DNA of 64,000 nucleotides from NCBI RefSeq assembly GCF_905171775.1, contig NC_053494.1, positions 163,791,101 to 163,855,100 of the forward strand, read 5' to 3'. Numbering within the stretch: position 1 is the stretch's first letter; every line of letters starts with the position of its first letter. Source of the stretch: Rana temporaria. Lineage: Eukaryota; Chordata; Amphibia; Anura; Ranidae. The translations under genes and the position numbers were made by a program. Of the stretch, positions 18,430-30,532 are shown piece by piece. Below the pieces are notes generated by a model. That model was not told where the DNA came from. It saw only the letters and a program-made list of their open reading frames with translations, and did no database searches.

Positions 18430-20028
18430 CAGTGCATCTGGAAATTATTCACTGCGATTCACCTTTTTCACATTTTGTTATGTTACAATCTTATTTCAAA
18501 ATGTATTAAATTAATTATTTTACTCACAATTCTACAAAAAAAATACATCATAAGGACAACCTGAAATAAACTTCTTTGAAACCTTTGCAAATTTAAAAAA
18601 AATTAAAATGAAAGAAATCCCATGTACATAAGTATTCACAGCCTTTGCTCAATACTTGTTGAAGCACCTTTGGCACCAATTACAGCCTCAAGTCTTTTTG
18701 AGTATGATGCTACAAGATTGGTAAACCTATTTCAGACAGTTTCTCCCATTCTTCTTTTCAGGACCTCTCAAGCTTCATCAGGTTGGATGAAGGTCTGTGC
18801 ACAGCCATTTGCAGATCTCTCCTTAGATGTACAATCGGGTTGAAGTCTGGGCTCTGGCTGGGACACTCACAGAGTTGCCCCGTAGCCACTCCTTTGTTAT
18901 CTTTGCTGTGTGCTTAGGGTCGTTGTCCTGTTGGAAGATGAACCTGAGCGCTCTGGAGCAGGTTTTCATCGAGGATGCCTCTGTACATTACTGCATTCAT
19001 CTTTTCCCTCGATCCTGACTAGTCTCCCAGTTCCTGCCACTGAAAAACAGCCCCACAGCATGATGCTGCCACCACCATGATTCACTGTAGGAATGGTGTA
19101 GGAATGGTATTGGCCAGGTGATGAGCGGTTCCTGGTTTCCTCAAGATATGACACTTGCCATTCAGGTCAAATAGTTTAATCTTTGTTTCATTAGACCAGA
19201 GAACTTTGTTTCTTATGGTCTGAGACTCCTGCAGGTGCCTTTTGGCAAACTCCAGGCGGGCTGTCATGTGCTTTTTATTGAGGAGTGGCTTCTATTTGGC
19301 CACTCTACCATACAGGCCTGATTGGTGGAGTGCTGCAGAGATGTTTTTTCTGCTGGAAGGCTCTCCTCTCTCCACAGAGAAATGCTAGAGCACTTTTAGA
19401 GTGACCAACAGGTTCTCAGTCACCTCCTTGACTAAAGCCCTTCTCCCAGATCGCTCAGTGTGGTCGAGCGGCCCACTCTAGGAAGAGTCCTCTGGTTCCA
19501 AACTTCTTCCATTTTCGGATGATGGAGGCCATTGTGATCATTGGGGCTTTCAATGCTGCAAACATTTTTCTGTATCCTTCTCCAGATCTGTGCCTCCATA
19601 CAATCCTGTCTCTGAGGTCTACAGACAATTCCTTAGACTTCATGGCTTGGTTTGTGCTCAGACATGCACTGTTAACTGTGGGACCTTATATAGACAGGTG
19701 TGTGCCTTTCAAATCATGTCCAATCAATTGAATTTACCACAGGTGGGCTCCAATCAAGTTTTAAAAACATGTCATGGATGATCAGTGGAAACAGGATGCA
19801 CCTGAGCTCAATTTTTAGTGTCATGGTAAAGGCTGTGAATACATAAACATGTTTTTTTTTTTGATAAGATTGCAAAGATTTCAAACAAACTTCTTTCACG
19901 TTGTCATTATGGGGTAATGTTTGTAGAATTTTGAGGAAAATAATAAATGTAATACATTTTGAAATAAGACTGTACCATAATAAAATGTGGAAAAAGTGAA
20001 GCGCTGTGAATACTTTCTGGATGCACTG
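18430..20028 (-). mobile_element. Tc1/mariner transposon, complete ends, TA TSD
   Basis: A 1,599-bp element between TA dinucleotides (18428-18429 and 20029-20030). The ends CAGTGCATCTGG and TTTCTGGATGCACTG begin TIRs of more than 200 bp that stay alignable to about 18640 and 19820. The TATTCACAGC motif recurs at the inner border of each TIR, giving the inverted-repeat/direct-repeat layout known from Sleeping Beauty-type elements. It encloses a decayed transposase gene on the minus strand. Confidence 0.9.
18640..19643 (-). pseudogene. Tc1 transposase pseudogene, catalytic E lost
   Basis: The minus-strand frame starts MKSKELSVDLRDRIV with the helix-turn-helix region of Tc1 transposases (SGEGYRKMFAALKAP). 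Further pieces in shifted frames include RLEFAKRHLQ, NKVLWSNETKIKLF, VNHGGGSIMLWGCF and FQQDNDPKHTAK near 18935-18900. At 18850-18835 the motif that normally carries the third catalytic acid reads SPDFNPIV, with V where E is expected. In the first acidic motif the D is N (WSNETK). Several frameshifts and stops separate the pieces. It is clearly dead, and more degraded than the copy at 9872-10953. Confidence 0.85.
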
Positions 20029-20171
20029 TACATATAAGTGGGTAAAGGCAAAACATTGCATTGGCTTGTCACTTGATCAACATCAGGAGATGATCTATAT
20101 GTCTCAGGGTGACAGCAGACACTCCTAGCCAACCATTTTCTCAAAACAGATTGGCCCGATAGGATTTCTGA

Positions 20172-20772
20172 GGCCTCGTACACACGACCGAGGAACTCGT
20201 CGGAAAAGACATATCGTATTCCTCGACGAGTTCCTTGTTAGGCTTGTCGAGAAACTTGACAAGCTTGCTTTGCGTACACACGGTCAAGACCAAATCTCCT
20301 CGTTCTCAAACGCAGTGACGTACAACACATACAATGGCAGGGGAAGTTCGATCACACTGGCACAACCCTTGGGGCTGCTTTTGCTAATCTCATGTTACTG
20401 CGTGTTAAGTAAAAGTTTGGTAAGAGACAATTTGCACTTTTCAGACTGTTACAGCGTGACAAATGTGCTATCTCCATTACAAACGCTACTTTTACCGAAG
20501 GTGCGCTCCTGTCGCATACTTTATTCTGTGCGGGTTTCTTAGCATACACACAAACGTGTTTCTCGTCGAAAACCAGCCCGACGAGGAACATGACGAGGAA
20601 ATTGAGACTCCCGTCGAGGAAAAAGAGAACTTGTTCTCTTTTTTCCTTGTCGAGTTCCTCGACAGTTTTCTCGATGAAAAGCATACACACGACCGGTTTC
20701 CTCTGCAAAAAAGCTCTGCCACCAAATTTCTTGATGGATTCTGTCGAGGAAAACGATTGTGTGTATGAGGCC
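20172..20772. mobile_element. GGCCTCGTACACACG MITE (Harbinger-like), copy C
   Basis: A 601-bp element co-linear with copy B. Shared internal landmarks include TGACGTACAACAC, GGCAGGGGAAGTT and CCCTTGGGGCTGCTTTTG. The right end has decayed to GTGTGTATGAGGCC. TGA precedes it and TTA follows. Confidence 0.85.
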
Positions 20773-21173
20773 TTAGACTAATTGCCATTGCTTTACCCAC
20801 GATAAGTAAAAAAAAAGATTCCTACTTATTGAAGTAACATGCAGCCCTGGGAGATATAAGCAAGTATATTAATGTACCAGTTTTTGGAAACAAAACGGTT
20901 TTAATGGGGGCCAAATATCCAAAGACCAACCAAAGTCTATGGATATGTTTAGGGTGATTTCTAACAGCGAATTTCTTTGAAAGTACTTTACATGTCATGC
21001 TGATATGATTCTCTCCCATTTATGTGGACAAACTCCTTGTTCAGAATGTCCCCCCCTCTCCTCTTTCTAGGAGGATGTCACATGTCTGTATAGATCCATA
21101 CACAACAGTCATATCAAGCAATAGACCAATTTATCTTCTTGGTCACACACTAGAAATACAAATACTTTGGCAG
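20773..21173. other. Unassigned DNA
   Basis: No element ends. A 65-codon minus-strand frame (20822-21019) has a plausible look but no motif I can assign. Confidence 0.35.
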
Positions 21174-23340
21174 GTTACATAGTTACATAGTTTCATAGTA
21201 GGCAAGGTTGAAAAAAGACACAAGTCCATCAAGTCCAAACTATGTGTGTGATTTCATGTCAATATTACATTGTAAATTCCTGTATGTTGTGGTCATTCAG
21301 ATGCTTATCTGATAGTTTTTTGAAATTATCAATGCTCCGCGCTGAAACTACTGCCTGTGAAGAGAATTCTACATCCTTACCGCTCTTACAGTAAAGAACC
21401 CTCTACGCAGTTTAAGGTTAAACCGCTTTTCTTCTAATTTTGGTAAATTAACTTTTGCAGAAAAGTTTTATCCCTATTGTGTGATCACCAGTATGGTATA
21501 TGTACATTGAAATCATATCTCCTCTCAAGCGTCTGTTCTCCAGAGAGAATATGTTCAGTGCTCATAACCATTCCTCATAAATAATGTCCTCCAGTCCCTT
21601 TATTCGTTTTGTTGCCTTCTCTGGACTCTCTCTAGTTCCAGACATCCTTCCTGAGGACTGGTGCCCAGAACTGGATGGCATACTCCAGGTGCGGCTGGAC
21701 CAGAGTCTTTAGTGGGACGATTATCATTTTATCTCTAAAGTTAATCCCCTTTTTAATGCATGCCAATATTATGTTTGCTTTGCTTGCAGCAGCTTGGCAT
21801 TGCATGCCATTGCTGAGCCTGTCATCTACTAGGACCCCCAGGTCATTTTCCATCCTAGATTCCCCCAGAGGTTCTCACCCCAGTGAGTAGATTGCATTCA
21901 TATTTTTGCCACCCAAATGCATTATTTTACATTTTTCTACTTTTAAACTAATTTGCCAAGTAGTTGCCCACTCCATTAATTTGTTCAGCTCTTCTTGCAA
22001 GGTTTCCACATCCTGCAGAGAAGTTATTGCCCTGCTTAGCTTAATATCGTCCACAAATACAGAGATTAAGCTGTTTATCCCATCCTCCAGGTCATTTATG
22101 AATAAATTAAATAGGATTGGTCCCAGGACAGAACCCTGGTGGACCCCACTTTCCACCCTGGACCATTCAGAGTACTCCCTATTTATCACTACTCTCTGAA
22201 TTCCCCCTTGTAGCCAGTTTTCAATCTATGTACTCACCCTATGGTCCATGCCAACCGACCTTACTTTGTACAGTAAATGTTTATGGGGAACTGTATCAAA
22301 TGCTTTTGCAAAATCCAGATACACCACGTCTACGGGCTTTCCATTATCTAGATGGCAGCTCACCTCCTCATAGAAGGTCAATAGATTGATTTGGCAAGAA
22401 TGATTCTTCATGAATCCATGCTGATTACTGCTAATGATACCATTGTCATTACTAAAATCTTGTATATAGTCCCTTATCATCCCCTCCAAGAGCTTGCATA
22501 CAATTGATGTTAGGCTAACTGGTCTGTAATTCCCAGCGAGGTATCCTGGCCCTTTTTTAAATATTGGTGCTACATTGGCTTTTCTCCAGTCAGCCGGTAC
22601 CACTCCAGTCAGTAAACTGTTTGTAAAAATGAGAAACAATGGTCTGGCAATTACTTAACCAAGTTCCTTAAGGACCCTCGGGTGCAAGCCATCTGGTCCC
22701 GGTGACTTATTAATGTTACGTTTTCTAATTCTAATCTATTTGTAATTCTGTCCTCTGTTAGCCATGAGGGCGTTTCCTGTGATGTGTCATAAGGCTAAAC
22801 TTTGCAGTTTTGGTTACTGAAGCCCCCCGATTCCCTCGAGAAGAGGAGAGAATAAATTCAATACTTTCGCCATCTCTCCATCCTTAGTAACTACATTCCC
22901 GTCATCATTCTTTATGGGACCAATATGATCTGGCCTCCCTTTCTTACTATTTAAGTACTTAAATATTTTTTTGGGATATTTTTTACTCTCCTCTGCTATT
23001 GTGTTCTATTTTGTGTTCTATTTTAGCTGCCCTGATTGCACCCTTACATTTCTGGTTGCCTTCTTTGTAAAGTTTGAATGCTGATGATGATCTCTCAGTC
23101 TTGTATTTTTTGAAGGCTTTCTCCTTTTCGTTTATATGTATTCTTACATTGGAGTTAAGCCACCCCGGACTTTTATTAGCTCTTTAAATTTATTTCCCAT
23201 TGGGATGCACTGGCTAATATCCTTATTTAATATCCTCTTAAAACATACCCATTTTCCTCTTTGTTCCTTGTTTCTAAGATTTTATCCCATTTAGTATCTT
23301 CTAGCAAAAATCAGTATCTTTGTATTCCCCTTTATGTTTA
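21174..23340 (-). mobile_element. CR1 LINE, 5'-truncated
   Basis: The left end carries the CR1-type 3' terminus: repeated TTACATAG words, then GGTTGAAAAAAGACACAAG, as in the 57.2-kb copy. To the right, minus-strand coding sequence covers the RT C-terminus, RT core and the connector towards the endonuclease. It ends near the MITE at 23351. No endonuclease is seen. Confidence 0.85.
21632..22639 (-). pseudogene. CR1 reverse transcriptase fragment
   Basis: Three minus-strand pieces (22639-22226, 22189-21875, 21853-21632) lie in one and the same frame and are separated only by stop codons. The first has the RT entry motifs GNYRPVSLTSIVCKLLEG, NQHGF and VYLDFAKAFDTVPH. The second has GSVLGPILFNLFINDL and the catalytic box FVDD (both Asp kept, A to V at the variable position). 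The third has LGVLVDDRLSNGMQCQAA and VQPHLEYAIQFW, the thumb region. This is the RT domain that makes LINE cDNA at the target site. Stops make it non-functional. It is less intact than the copy at 57.5-58.8 kb. Confidence 0.88.
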
Positions 23341-23350
23341 CAAAGACACT

Positions 23351-24041
23351 GGGCCATATTCTCCTAGATTTCCCGCGGGCGGCGCGTAAGCCATTTACAC
23401 TCCGCCGCCCCAACCTACAGGAGCAAGTGCTGTATTCCCCAAACACTTGCTCCGTAGTTTGGGGCGGCGGAGTGTAAATGGCCCGGCGTAGCCATGCGTA
23501 TCTCCAAGGGGGCGGCTTCTATTTAAATTAAGTGCGCCCCCGATTCTAACGAACTGTGCATGCGCCGGGCTTAAAATAGCCCAGTGCGCATGCTCCAGTT
23601 CTCAGCGTAAAACGTCAATGACGCCGACGTGTGCATCATTGACGTAAAGTCGTATTCAAGAATGACTTAGGGAAACGACGTAGCCGACGGAAAAACATGA
23701 CGCGGACCCGACGCCATACTTAACATGGCCTACGTGGGACTTGCGTAAACTTACCCCTCATATAGCAGGGGTAAGTTTACGCTTACGCAAACGACGTTAG
23801 CGCCGGTTACGCGACGCGAATTCGTTCGGGAATCGGCATATCAGGCTCATTTGCATAAACATCTAGCGGCGGGCGAAGTAATTACATTTAAGATCCGACA
23901 GTGTAAGTGACTTACACATGGCGGATCTTAAGTGTATCTATGCGAAAATGATACACGGGCCATAGATACACGGGCCAAAAAAGAGAGATACGATGGAGTA
24001 TCCTGAGATACTCCATCGTATCCTTACTCAGAATATGGCCC
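23351..24041. mobile_element. MITE of the GGGCCATATTC family, 3-bp TSD ACT
   Basis: A 691-bp element with ends GGGCCATATTCTCCTAG / TCAGAATATGGCCC and ACT at 23348-23350 and 24042-24044. Its subterminal CpG-rich arms hold inverted GCCATTTACACTCCGCCGCC / GGCGGCGGAGTGTAAATGGC near the left end, an internal hairpin. No coding capacity. Confidence 0.85.
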
Positions 24042-24044
24042 ACT

Positions 24045-27028
24045 GAATTTAAAGGTAAAGATAAAACAGCCCCCTTGTATGTATTTCATCTGTATATTCA
24101 GCATTTTTGCCTGGAGTTCAGATTTAACATGCCAGTTGGGGGTACAGTAATTTTTGCAAAGAGCAGTTATGAGGTGCAAGCTGCAAGAATTTAATGACAA
24201 CCAATCAAAATTAATCTTTTAACTGGTCTGACTTCAATAAAGAGAACGCTGATTGTCTGTACTCAATCATTTTATAATTATGCCCATGTGTCAGATTTCC
24301 ACTAGGAGGGCAGTAAGAGAATGAACTAACATTATGCATACAGTTCCAGATAGCCTATTATATATTTGTAAAATGTCAGATCCCTCCGAACCTCCTAGAC
24401 ACATTTGGTTACTCTTACTTTCAATCCCTGTAAAACAGTTAAGAAAGGACAAATATTAAGTCACAACAGACGATTTAACATCAGAAGACGTTAACAATGC
24501 TGGTTCTGAATCGCAAGAAATTTACCCAGAATCCCATGAATTTTAAAGAGAACAAATGCGTCAGAAATAGATGAAACTGGTCTTAGAACTATGATTTAGC
24601 TTAAATTAGTTTTCATTACCTCAGTCAAGAATCAAAGACAGACGTCTACCACGGGTTCAACTTTCATTATGAGCTATAGTAATCATCAGTTGTAATCCAA
24701 GCTGTTGTGCGTACTGCGCATTTCTTGGTATAAGTAACAGTTATGTCCACTGTGACACTCATTTAATGTTCATAATGTAATTTTACAAATGGCGTGCTGA
24801 TTTTTTGTGTCATTGTTTTACCTTTTCAATGAAATTTTTTTTCAGCTCTTTACCCGTCACAGAGAAAGGACTTGGCCAATCAAAACATTTATGAAAGATT
24901 TTATTCTCAAGCTCTTTCCATCATGCTGGAATATTTGGTCTTTACAGCAAAGTTTCCCAATAAAGTCGGCAGGTTTATTCATAGGAGGCTTGTTAGGGTA
25001 AAATTTAAGCTCTCTAGTTAGTCGTGGAATTGTAAACTCTTACATAATTTGCAAGCCAAAGTATATGTTCCAGTTCTTATAGGGTTTCTTGTATTAAACA
25101 ATGTGTCTATTGAAATGAAATGTTAAACATTTTTGGATACATTTTGTCATTTATTTATGTACATGTTTATATAAATACAATCACTAAAATGTTATATAAT
25201 TATTAACATGTTAATTTCAAAAGTAGTTTTCAGTATTTTCAGTTTTTCAGCTTAACCCTGCCATGAGGGTTTATGTTCAGACTCTTTCTATTATAGAATG
25301 ACAATGCACTGCCCCTGTCTATTAATTGCTCTTCTGTATTGTCACCTTGTAACATGCCCTTTAAATGAAGATTAACCTGTTGTGCCAAGTGCATACAAAT
25401 ATGCAGCCTCCCAGTGGATGGGCCTTGGCATCGAGTGGCCACATATTTGCGTGCAATAGCGCCAACAGTGATGTGAGAAGAGCGCACACCCTGCACACTC
25501 CAGGCAGAGTGACTGGCGGCTCATGTAAAATTCCCAATCGGTGCTGGCGATCTGGCGTTTTTAGATCATGTGACAGCCAACCACGGTGGTCACGTGGGCA
25601 TAAGCCCCGCCCAAACTTCAGGCACAGGAAAAAAGCTTAAAGGTCTGGCGGCAGCCAGCGCCAAGGGGTTAAAAGCAACTGTGCCAAAGTACATTGCACA
25701 TGCATGGTCCACTCTTGTCACCATCCTGAGAAATGACATACGTTGACTATGGATATTTTATATTTGCATTTTCAACCTTTTACCTGTATATTCATAGCTG
25801 TTCCATTAAAGTCATTTAGGCTGGGATCAGACATGCTGGGGCCGCGGCTCACAGCAGGGGTTCTCAGATTCAGGTGCGAATTAGATACAAATTTTTGCCT
25901 GAATTCACACCCTTTCCAAATGTGGATCGTTGCGGTGAGAAACCGACTCTATTGCAAACCGGGAAATCTCATGTCATGCAAATTGGATGCAGGGAAACCC
26001 ACATCGAATTTGCATAAGGGTGAACCCATCCTTACAGAGCTAAAAAGCACAAGTTAAAATTCTACACACAAGTACATTTCTCAGTGCATTCTTTTTCATC
26101 TCTCTAATTCCTATGGATCTATGAAGTTTTAATTTAGAGAGAGAGACTCTGAAGGCAAACAACTTCTGCTGTGCCCTTTATAGCTAGTGCCACGGGTGTA
26201 CCATGTATTAAATATTTATTTTCAAAATAAAGGTTATTTATATATACTGTATTTGTATGTATATAAAAACATATGAATTTATATAAACATAACATGAAAG
26301 CACTATAGTTTCTTGTGAATAAAGTAATGAAGATTGTAATGCTGGCATGTATAGCATCTTTACATTGCAGCTAGGTTCGATGAAAAGATTACTCTCTTAA
26401 CCATTTTAAACATTCTTCCATGTTGATGAAGCTGCTGTCAGGCCCAGGCCTGCTTTAAAATGACAGTGGTGATGGACTGAGCAGGATCAGTGCTGGAAAA
26501 TTAAACAAAATATATATAACATAATAACATTAAAAATATATATAACATAAAAATATATACACCATAATAACATAAAATAACATACTTTTGTGTTTATTTT
26601 ATGAGTGTTAAGTGCCGTTTAGTATTTACATAATTACAGACCTGCAAAAACAGTACAGTCTAATCAGTTCATACACAAACCTAGCTCATGCTTATTTTAG
26701 TACTTTCCTAATTTTTTAAGCAAACAGTATGTTGTGCCATTAAAAGGCAAAAAAGGCTTGCTCAAACTGAATAATGAGCTTTGACTTTGAGTATTATTAC
26801 TGCACTATGTTAAAAAATATATAGATAAAGCACAGCATTATACCAAAGCCAGCGAAGCACAATATTAATGAATGGGAGAAGGGGAAAAAAGCTGGGAGGA
26901 TAGCCCATTTACATGACCTGTCAATGTCACATGACTGGCTCACCTCCAATTACTCTCTGCTGTGTTACATAGAAGGAACTTTGTGGGGCACCATATCTGC
27001 CAAGGTGCGGCTGGCATGTCAAGAATGG
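24045..27028. other. ~3 kb of mostly unassigned DNA
   Basis: Low-GC sequence without coding signal. Two patches look repeat-derived: 25365-25665 (GC-rich, ending GCCAAGGGGTTAA, a TTAA-type end) and 25818-26045 (GGCTGGGATCAGAC onward). AT-rich tandem-like stretches of ATATATAACATAA occur at 26505-26580. No splice-flanked exon or conserved domain is visible. Confidence 0.35.
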
Positions 27029-27036
27029 GTTGTAAC

Positions 27037-27349
27037 CAGGGCTTTTTTCAGGGGGAACTTGGTGGAACTCAGTTCCGGCACCTCTGGCTCAGACCCTTGG
27101 GGGGGCCTGTGCAACACAATCACTTGTAAACACAGAAGACCAGTTTCTGTGTTTACAAGTGACAGCTCTGCACTCTGTATGTAATGCAAGCTTGGTATTT
27201 AATGCCCCTTTAAGACCCTCCTACTGTTCGTAAAATTTGACTGACCACACACACTATTTGATGTGATTTGGAGGGTGTGTGTGGGTGGAGGGGTTTTGGG
27301 AGGGTCGTAGTTGAGTTTCAGCACCTATTGTTTGAGAAAAAAAGCCCTA
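27037..27349. mobile_element. hAT MITE with internal hairpin, 8-bp TSD
   Basis: A 313-bp element with ends CAGGGCTTTTTTCAG / GAGAAAAAAAGCCCTA and a perfect 8-bp TSD GTTGTAAC at 27029-27036 and 27350-27357. Inside it, 27120-27137 and 27145-27162 form an 18-bp perfect stem with a 7-nt loop. No coding capacity. Confidence 0.92.
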
Positions 27350-27357
27350 GTTGTAAC

Positions 27358-28944
27358 CATAAAATGTGAGCCACAGTATGTGTAACCCAGCAGAATGTAA
27401 CAGCGAGTGCATAGCAGTATGACCTCTCTGTTATAAATGGGCCAGTTTAACATTTGTATTTTGGGTAAATATATGGAGTTGTGTTAAGTATATAAATGTA
27501 ATGCTGTAACAAATTACAGTATTTTTTTTCCCTAAATGTTTTCCCACTTTTTTTCCAAATTAAACCCTACAAATTCAAAATAAAAAATGTATTTATTCAA
27601 ATAAAAGAAAACATTTAATAAGTGTTTCCTTAAAACCTGTATAAAATATTAGGACAGACTAAAAAGGTAAAAAAAAAAAAATGGTGCAAAACCAAATAAA
27701 ATGAACAGTTTTGGTCGTAAAGTAGTATGGCCGCTGTCCTGAAATAGTTCATGAAGTTTGAATAATAATAATACTACTAACAGTAGAGTGTTTGGTGTAG
27801 CTTTGAATAAAAGTTTACTTTTACAATACTATATGGTTTTTGCAGTTACTTTGACTTCACTGCTATATGCAGCAACAATCATATTTCAGCAGTTTATAGC
27901 ATTTACAAGAAAAGATCATTGCCAATGAGTGTCTATGGATAGTGAAATTGGTGCATTCCTTCTTACAATACTAAATAAGCCATTTTACCTAATACTGAGC
28001 CCTTAGTAAACCTCTCCACGTTGGGGTGACTGCATAATGGCCACAACATACTGGCTGTTTAGGTTATAGATTTCTGATTTAACCACGTCCATCCTCTACA
28101 CCAGTGTGTATGATATTGTATTTTGGTTGCTTGGTGACTATAACTTGTATGGCATAAGCCCCATGATTTATATCACAGGATGCTTTTTTGGTCCCTGGTT
28201 ACTAAGATAAGCTTTTCAGTTTGACTGGTTCACCCTGGTGTCAGATATTGGGTCTCCCACATCTATTCTTTATTGGTACATACATATTTTTTATGTGTTT
28301 TTTTATTGGTCTGCATTCACTTTACACATTTTGTTTATCTATTGGATAATAGCCATGCCTTGTAATGTGGTCCCTATGGCATGTTGTAGCCCTTATCTTA
28401 CTTTGCTGTTAGACTGTATACTCTCATTACTGTTAGTGTTAGTCGCTGATCTAAAACTTATAAAGAGATAAAGGATTCCTGACTTTCCTTTGACTATCAT
28501 TTGCCTTGTGTTTGTTCTGGTCCTGTCACTTAAATTAGGGAAATCAGACATTGCCAGACAACCAGCATTTTCAGAAGAAGGTCAACAATTACAACCACAT
28601 TGTCTCTCTCATGACAGGTAAACTAAATGTTAGATGACCACGGTCCTGCTTCCACAGCCTGATTTATGGTGGAATTGCATCCCAGAAAGAACGATTTTAG
28701 ATGTTTTCCATGTGCTCATACTTTAAATTATCTGGCAATTTTAATATTTTTTATTGTGTACATAATTTGTTATCAGCTTTTGGGCAATTCAGAAATAAAA
28801 GCCTTCAGACATTCCCGTATGCTCTGCCTTTTATTCCTGAAGCTGCCATGAGCTGCACTTGGCATAATCAGTGCCTACAATTACAAAAGGGTGTTACGAA
28901 ACTGTGGTCATTATGTATGAAGGTCATGGGAACACAGTGGACTC
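27358..28944. other. Unassigned AT-rich DNA
   Basis: About 1.6 kb of AT-rich sequence with A/T homopolymers. Short plus-strand frames at 28238-28985 are hydrophobic by composition but have no family features. Nothing else is visible. Confidence 0.35.
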
Positions 28945-28948
28945 TTAA

Positions 28949-29728
28949 AGTGGTTGTAAACCCTCACATATACCTAGTGAAGTGAAAAGTCTTAGGCCTC
29001 GTACACACGACCGAGAAACTTGACGGGCAAAACACATCGCTTTGCTCGTCGAGTTCCTTGTGAAGCCGTCGAGAAACTCGACAAGCCAATTTTCTCTATT
29101 GCCGTCAAGGAAATAGAGAACATGCTTTCTTTTTGGCTCGTCGAGTTTCTCAACAGTTTCCTCGACGAAAATGTACACACGACCGGTTTCCTCGGCAAAA
29201 AAATATCTCCCAGCAAGTTTCTTGCTGGTTTTTGCCGAGAAACTCGGTCGTGTGTACGAGGCCTCAGATGATATACAGAGATGAAACAAATCCTGCTACA
29301 TAAGTTTTACTTGCATATCTGCTGTCTATCACTTTCTACACCTTTTCAAAAGTGCAGATCATGTTAAAAAACATTCTTCAATATTTAGCAGTACTTAGGG
29401 GTGGGTGGAGAGACTGCATTTGCACTGTCAGATCTGATTGGAGGAAAGGGGCACACCCCCTCCACATAGGCAGAGGAATGAAGGAACATGTAGAGCTGTA
29501 GTCTGAATAGACATAATCAGTGTTTATGTCCTTCTAAGCTCCTTCTCCAGCACACATTTTTAGCTCATGTTATCCCATGTGTCTGAGAACTTGCCAGAAG
29601 TGACTCTGCTGATAACAGAGGAATGGAACACCAGAGAGAAATGGCACTTAGAGCTTTGGAGAGGGATAAGTAAACACTACAGATATATGTGCTTAGATCA
29701 AATTTCATGATTGGAGTTTACAACCACT
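28949..29728. mobile_element. T2/Kolobok-like TTAA MITE with nested MITE
   Basis: The inverted ends AGTGGTTGTAAAC / GTTTACAACCACT are flanked by TTAA at 28945-28948 and 29729-29732. The TTAAAG start resembles the T2/Kolobok-type MITEs known from Xenopus. The copy-D Harbinger-like MITE at 28995-29263 interrupts its left arm, so the TTAA element is older. Confidence 0.8.
28995..29263. mobile_element. GGCCTCGTACACACG MITE (Harbinger-like), copy D
   Basis: A 269-bp short version with ends GGCCTCGTACACACGACCGA / TCGGTCGTGTGTACGAGGCC, flanked by TTA and TCA. It is nested inside the TTAA MITE. Confidence 0.85.
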
Positions 29729-29732
29729 TTAA

Positions 29733-30304
29733 AGAGGAATATAAAAATAAATTCACCTTGACCCTACTGTACAGCTACACTTTGATGGAGTCACAATTCA
29801 GACTCTATTCACACCTGTGTACAACATACACACCAACAAATGTCCAAAGCATAGAGCCTACACCACAATAAAACAAGGTCCTGCCCCTTCCTGGTAAGAA
29901 TCAAAAACTATGGGGAATGGCCAATTTAATTGTTGAGTGAATTTAACGTAATCGATTTGTAGTGGACTTTTAAGGAACATATATCAGTACACAGATTATA
30001 AAAATCATACAAATTCTATTCAACAAATCTCATTAAAATCACATAAAAGCAAGAAAATGAGTATCATAGTGATCATGATGCAATTTAGGTGCAAGTTTCC
30101 CATGTATGTCCCAATGCATTTCGAGATATTCTCTTCTTCAGGGAAACTGTTAATGGTAATGCTATGCTTCTGTTTACTTTCGGTGCATGTATTTTTCTCA
30201 GTTTCCCTGAAAAAGAGTGTAATGGAACATCCCACACTCCGCTTAAGCGCTTCCATCATATACTGCTTCCTATCAGTCTGGATATAGATATCAGATATTC
30301 CAGC
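29733..30304. other. Unassigned; possible Penelope-type motif
   Basis: No clear element ends. The segment AATGCATTTCGAGATATTC with TCTTCAGGGAAAC (30114-30147) recalls an inverted GCGTTTCG...CTTCAGG motif seen near Penelope-like 3' ends, but the match is partial. Confidence 0.25.
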
Positions 30305-30532
30305 TGCTCACAAGCACACAACGAGACGAGACTTGTTTGTCTGCTGAACATGGAGTCTTTAATAGAACCAAGAATACAACCTTATATACAGTTTAAAGAG
30401 GAGGTAACCAGAACATAAATTACCATGAGCTAATTAACTAATCATTTACCCAGACTAGGCGACTCTTAGATATGACCTTACGAGTAGACGTCACGTCTCC
30501 TGCTATACAATACACCGTACCGATACTGAGCA
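30305..30532 (-). mobile_element. Possible solo LTR
   Basis: A 228-bp segment bounded by TGCTCA / TGAGCA inverted hexamers. Read on the minus strand it has a TATATAAGG box, then ATTAAAGA as a possible polyadenylation signal, then a T/G-rich stretch ending in CA-type bases, the order expected of an LTR. The flanks do not give a matching 4-6 bp TSD and no internal retroelement genes are nearby. Confidence 0.3.

Noticed and set aside
20822..21019. 65-codon minus-strand frame as a LINE ORF2 tail
   Set aside because: No L1 or CR1 motif is present; composition alone is not enough.
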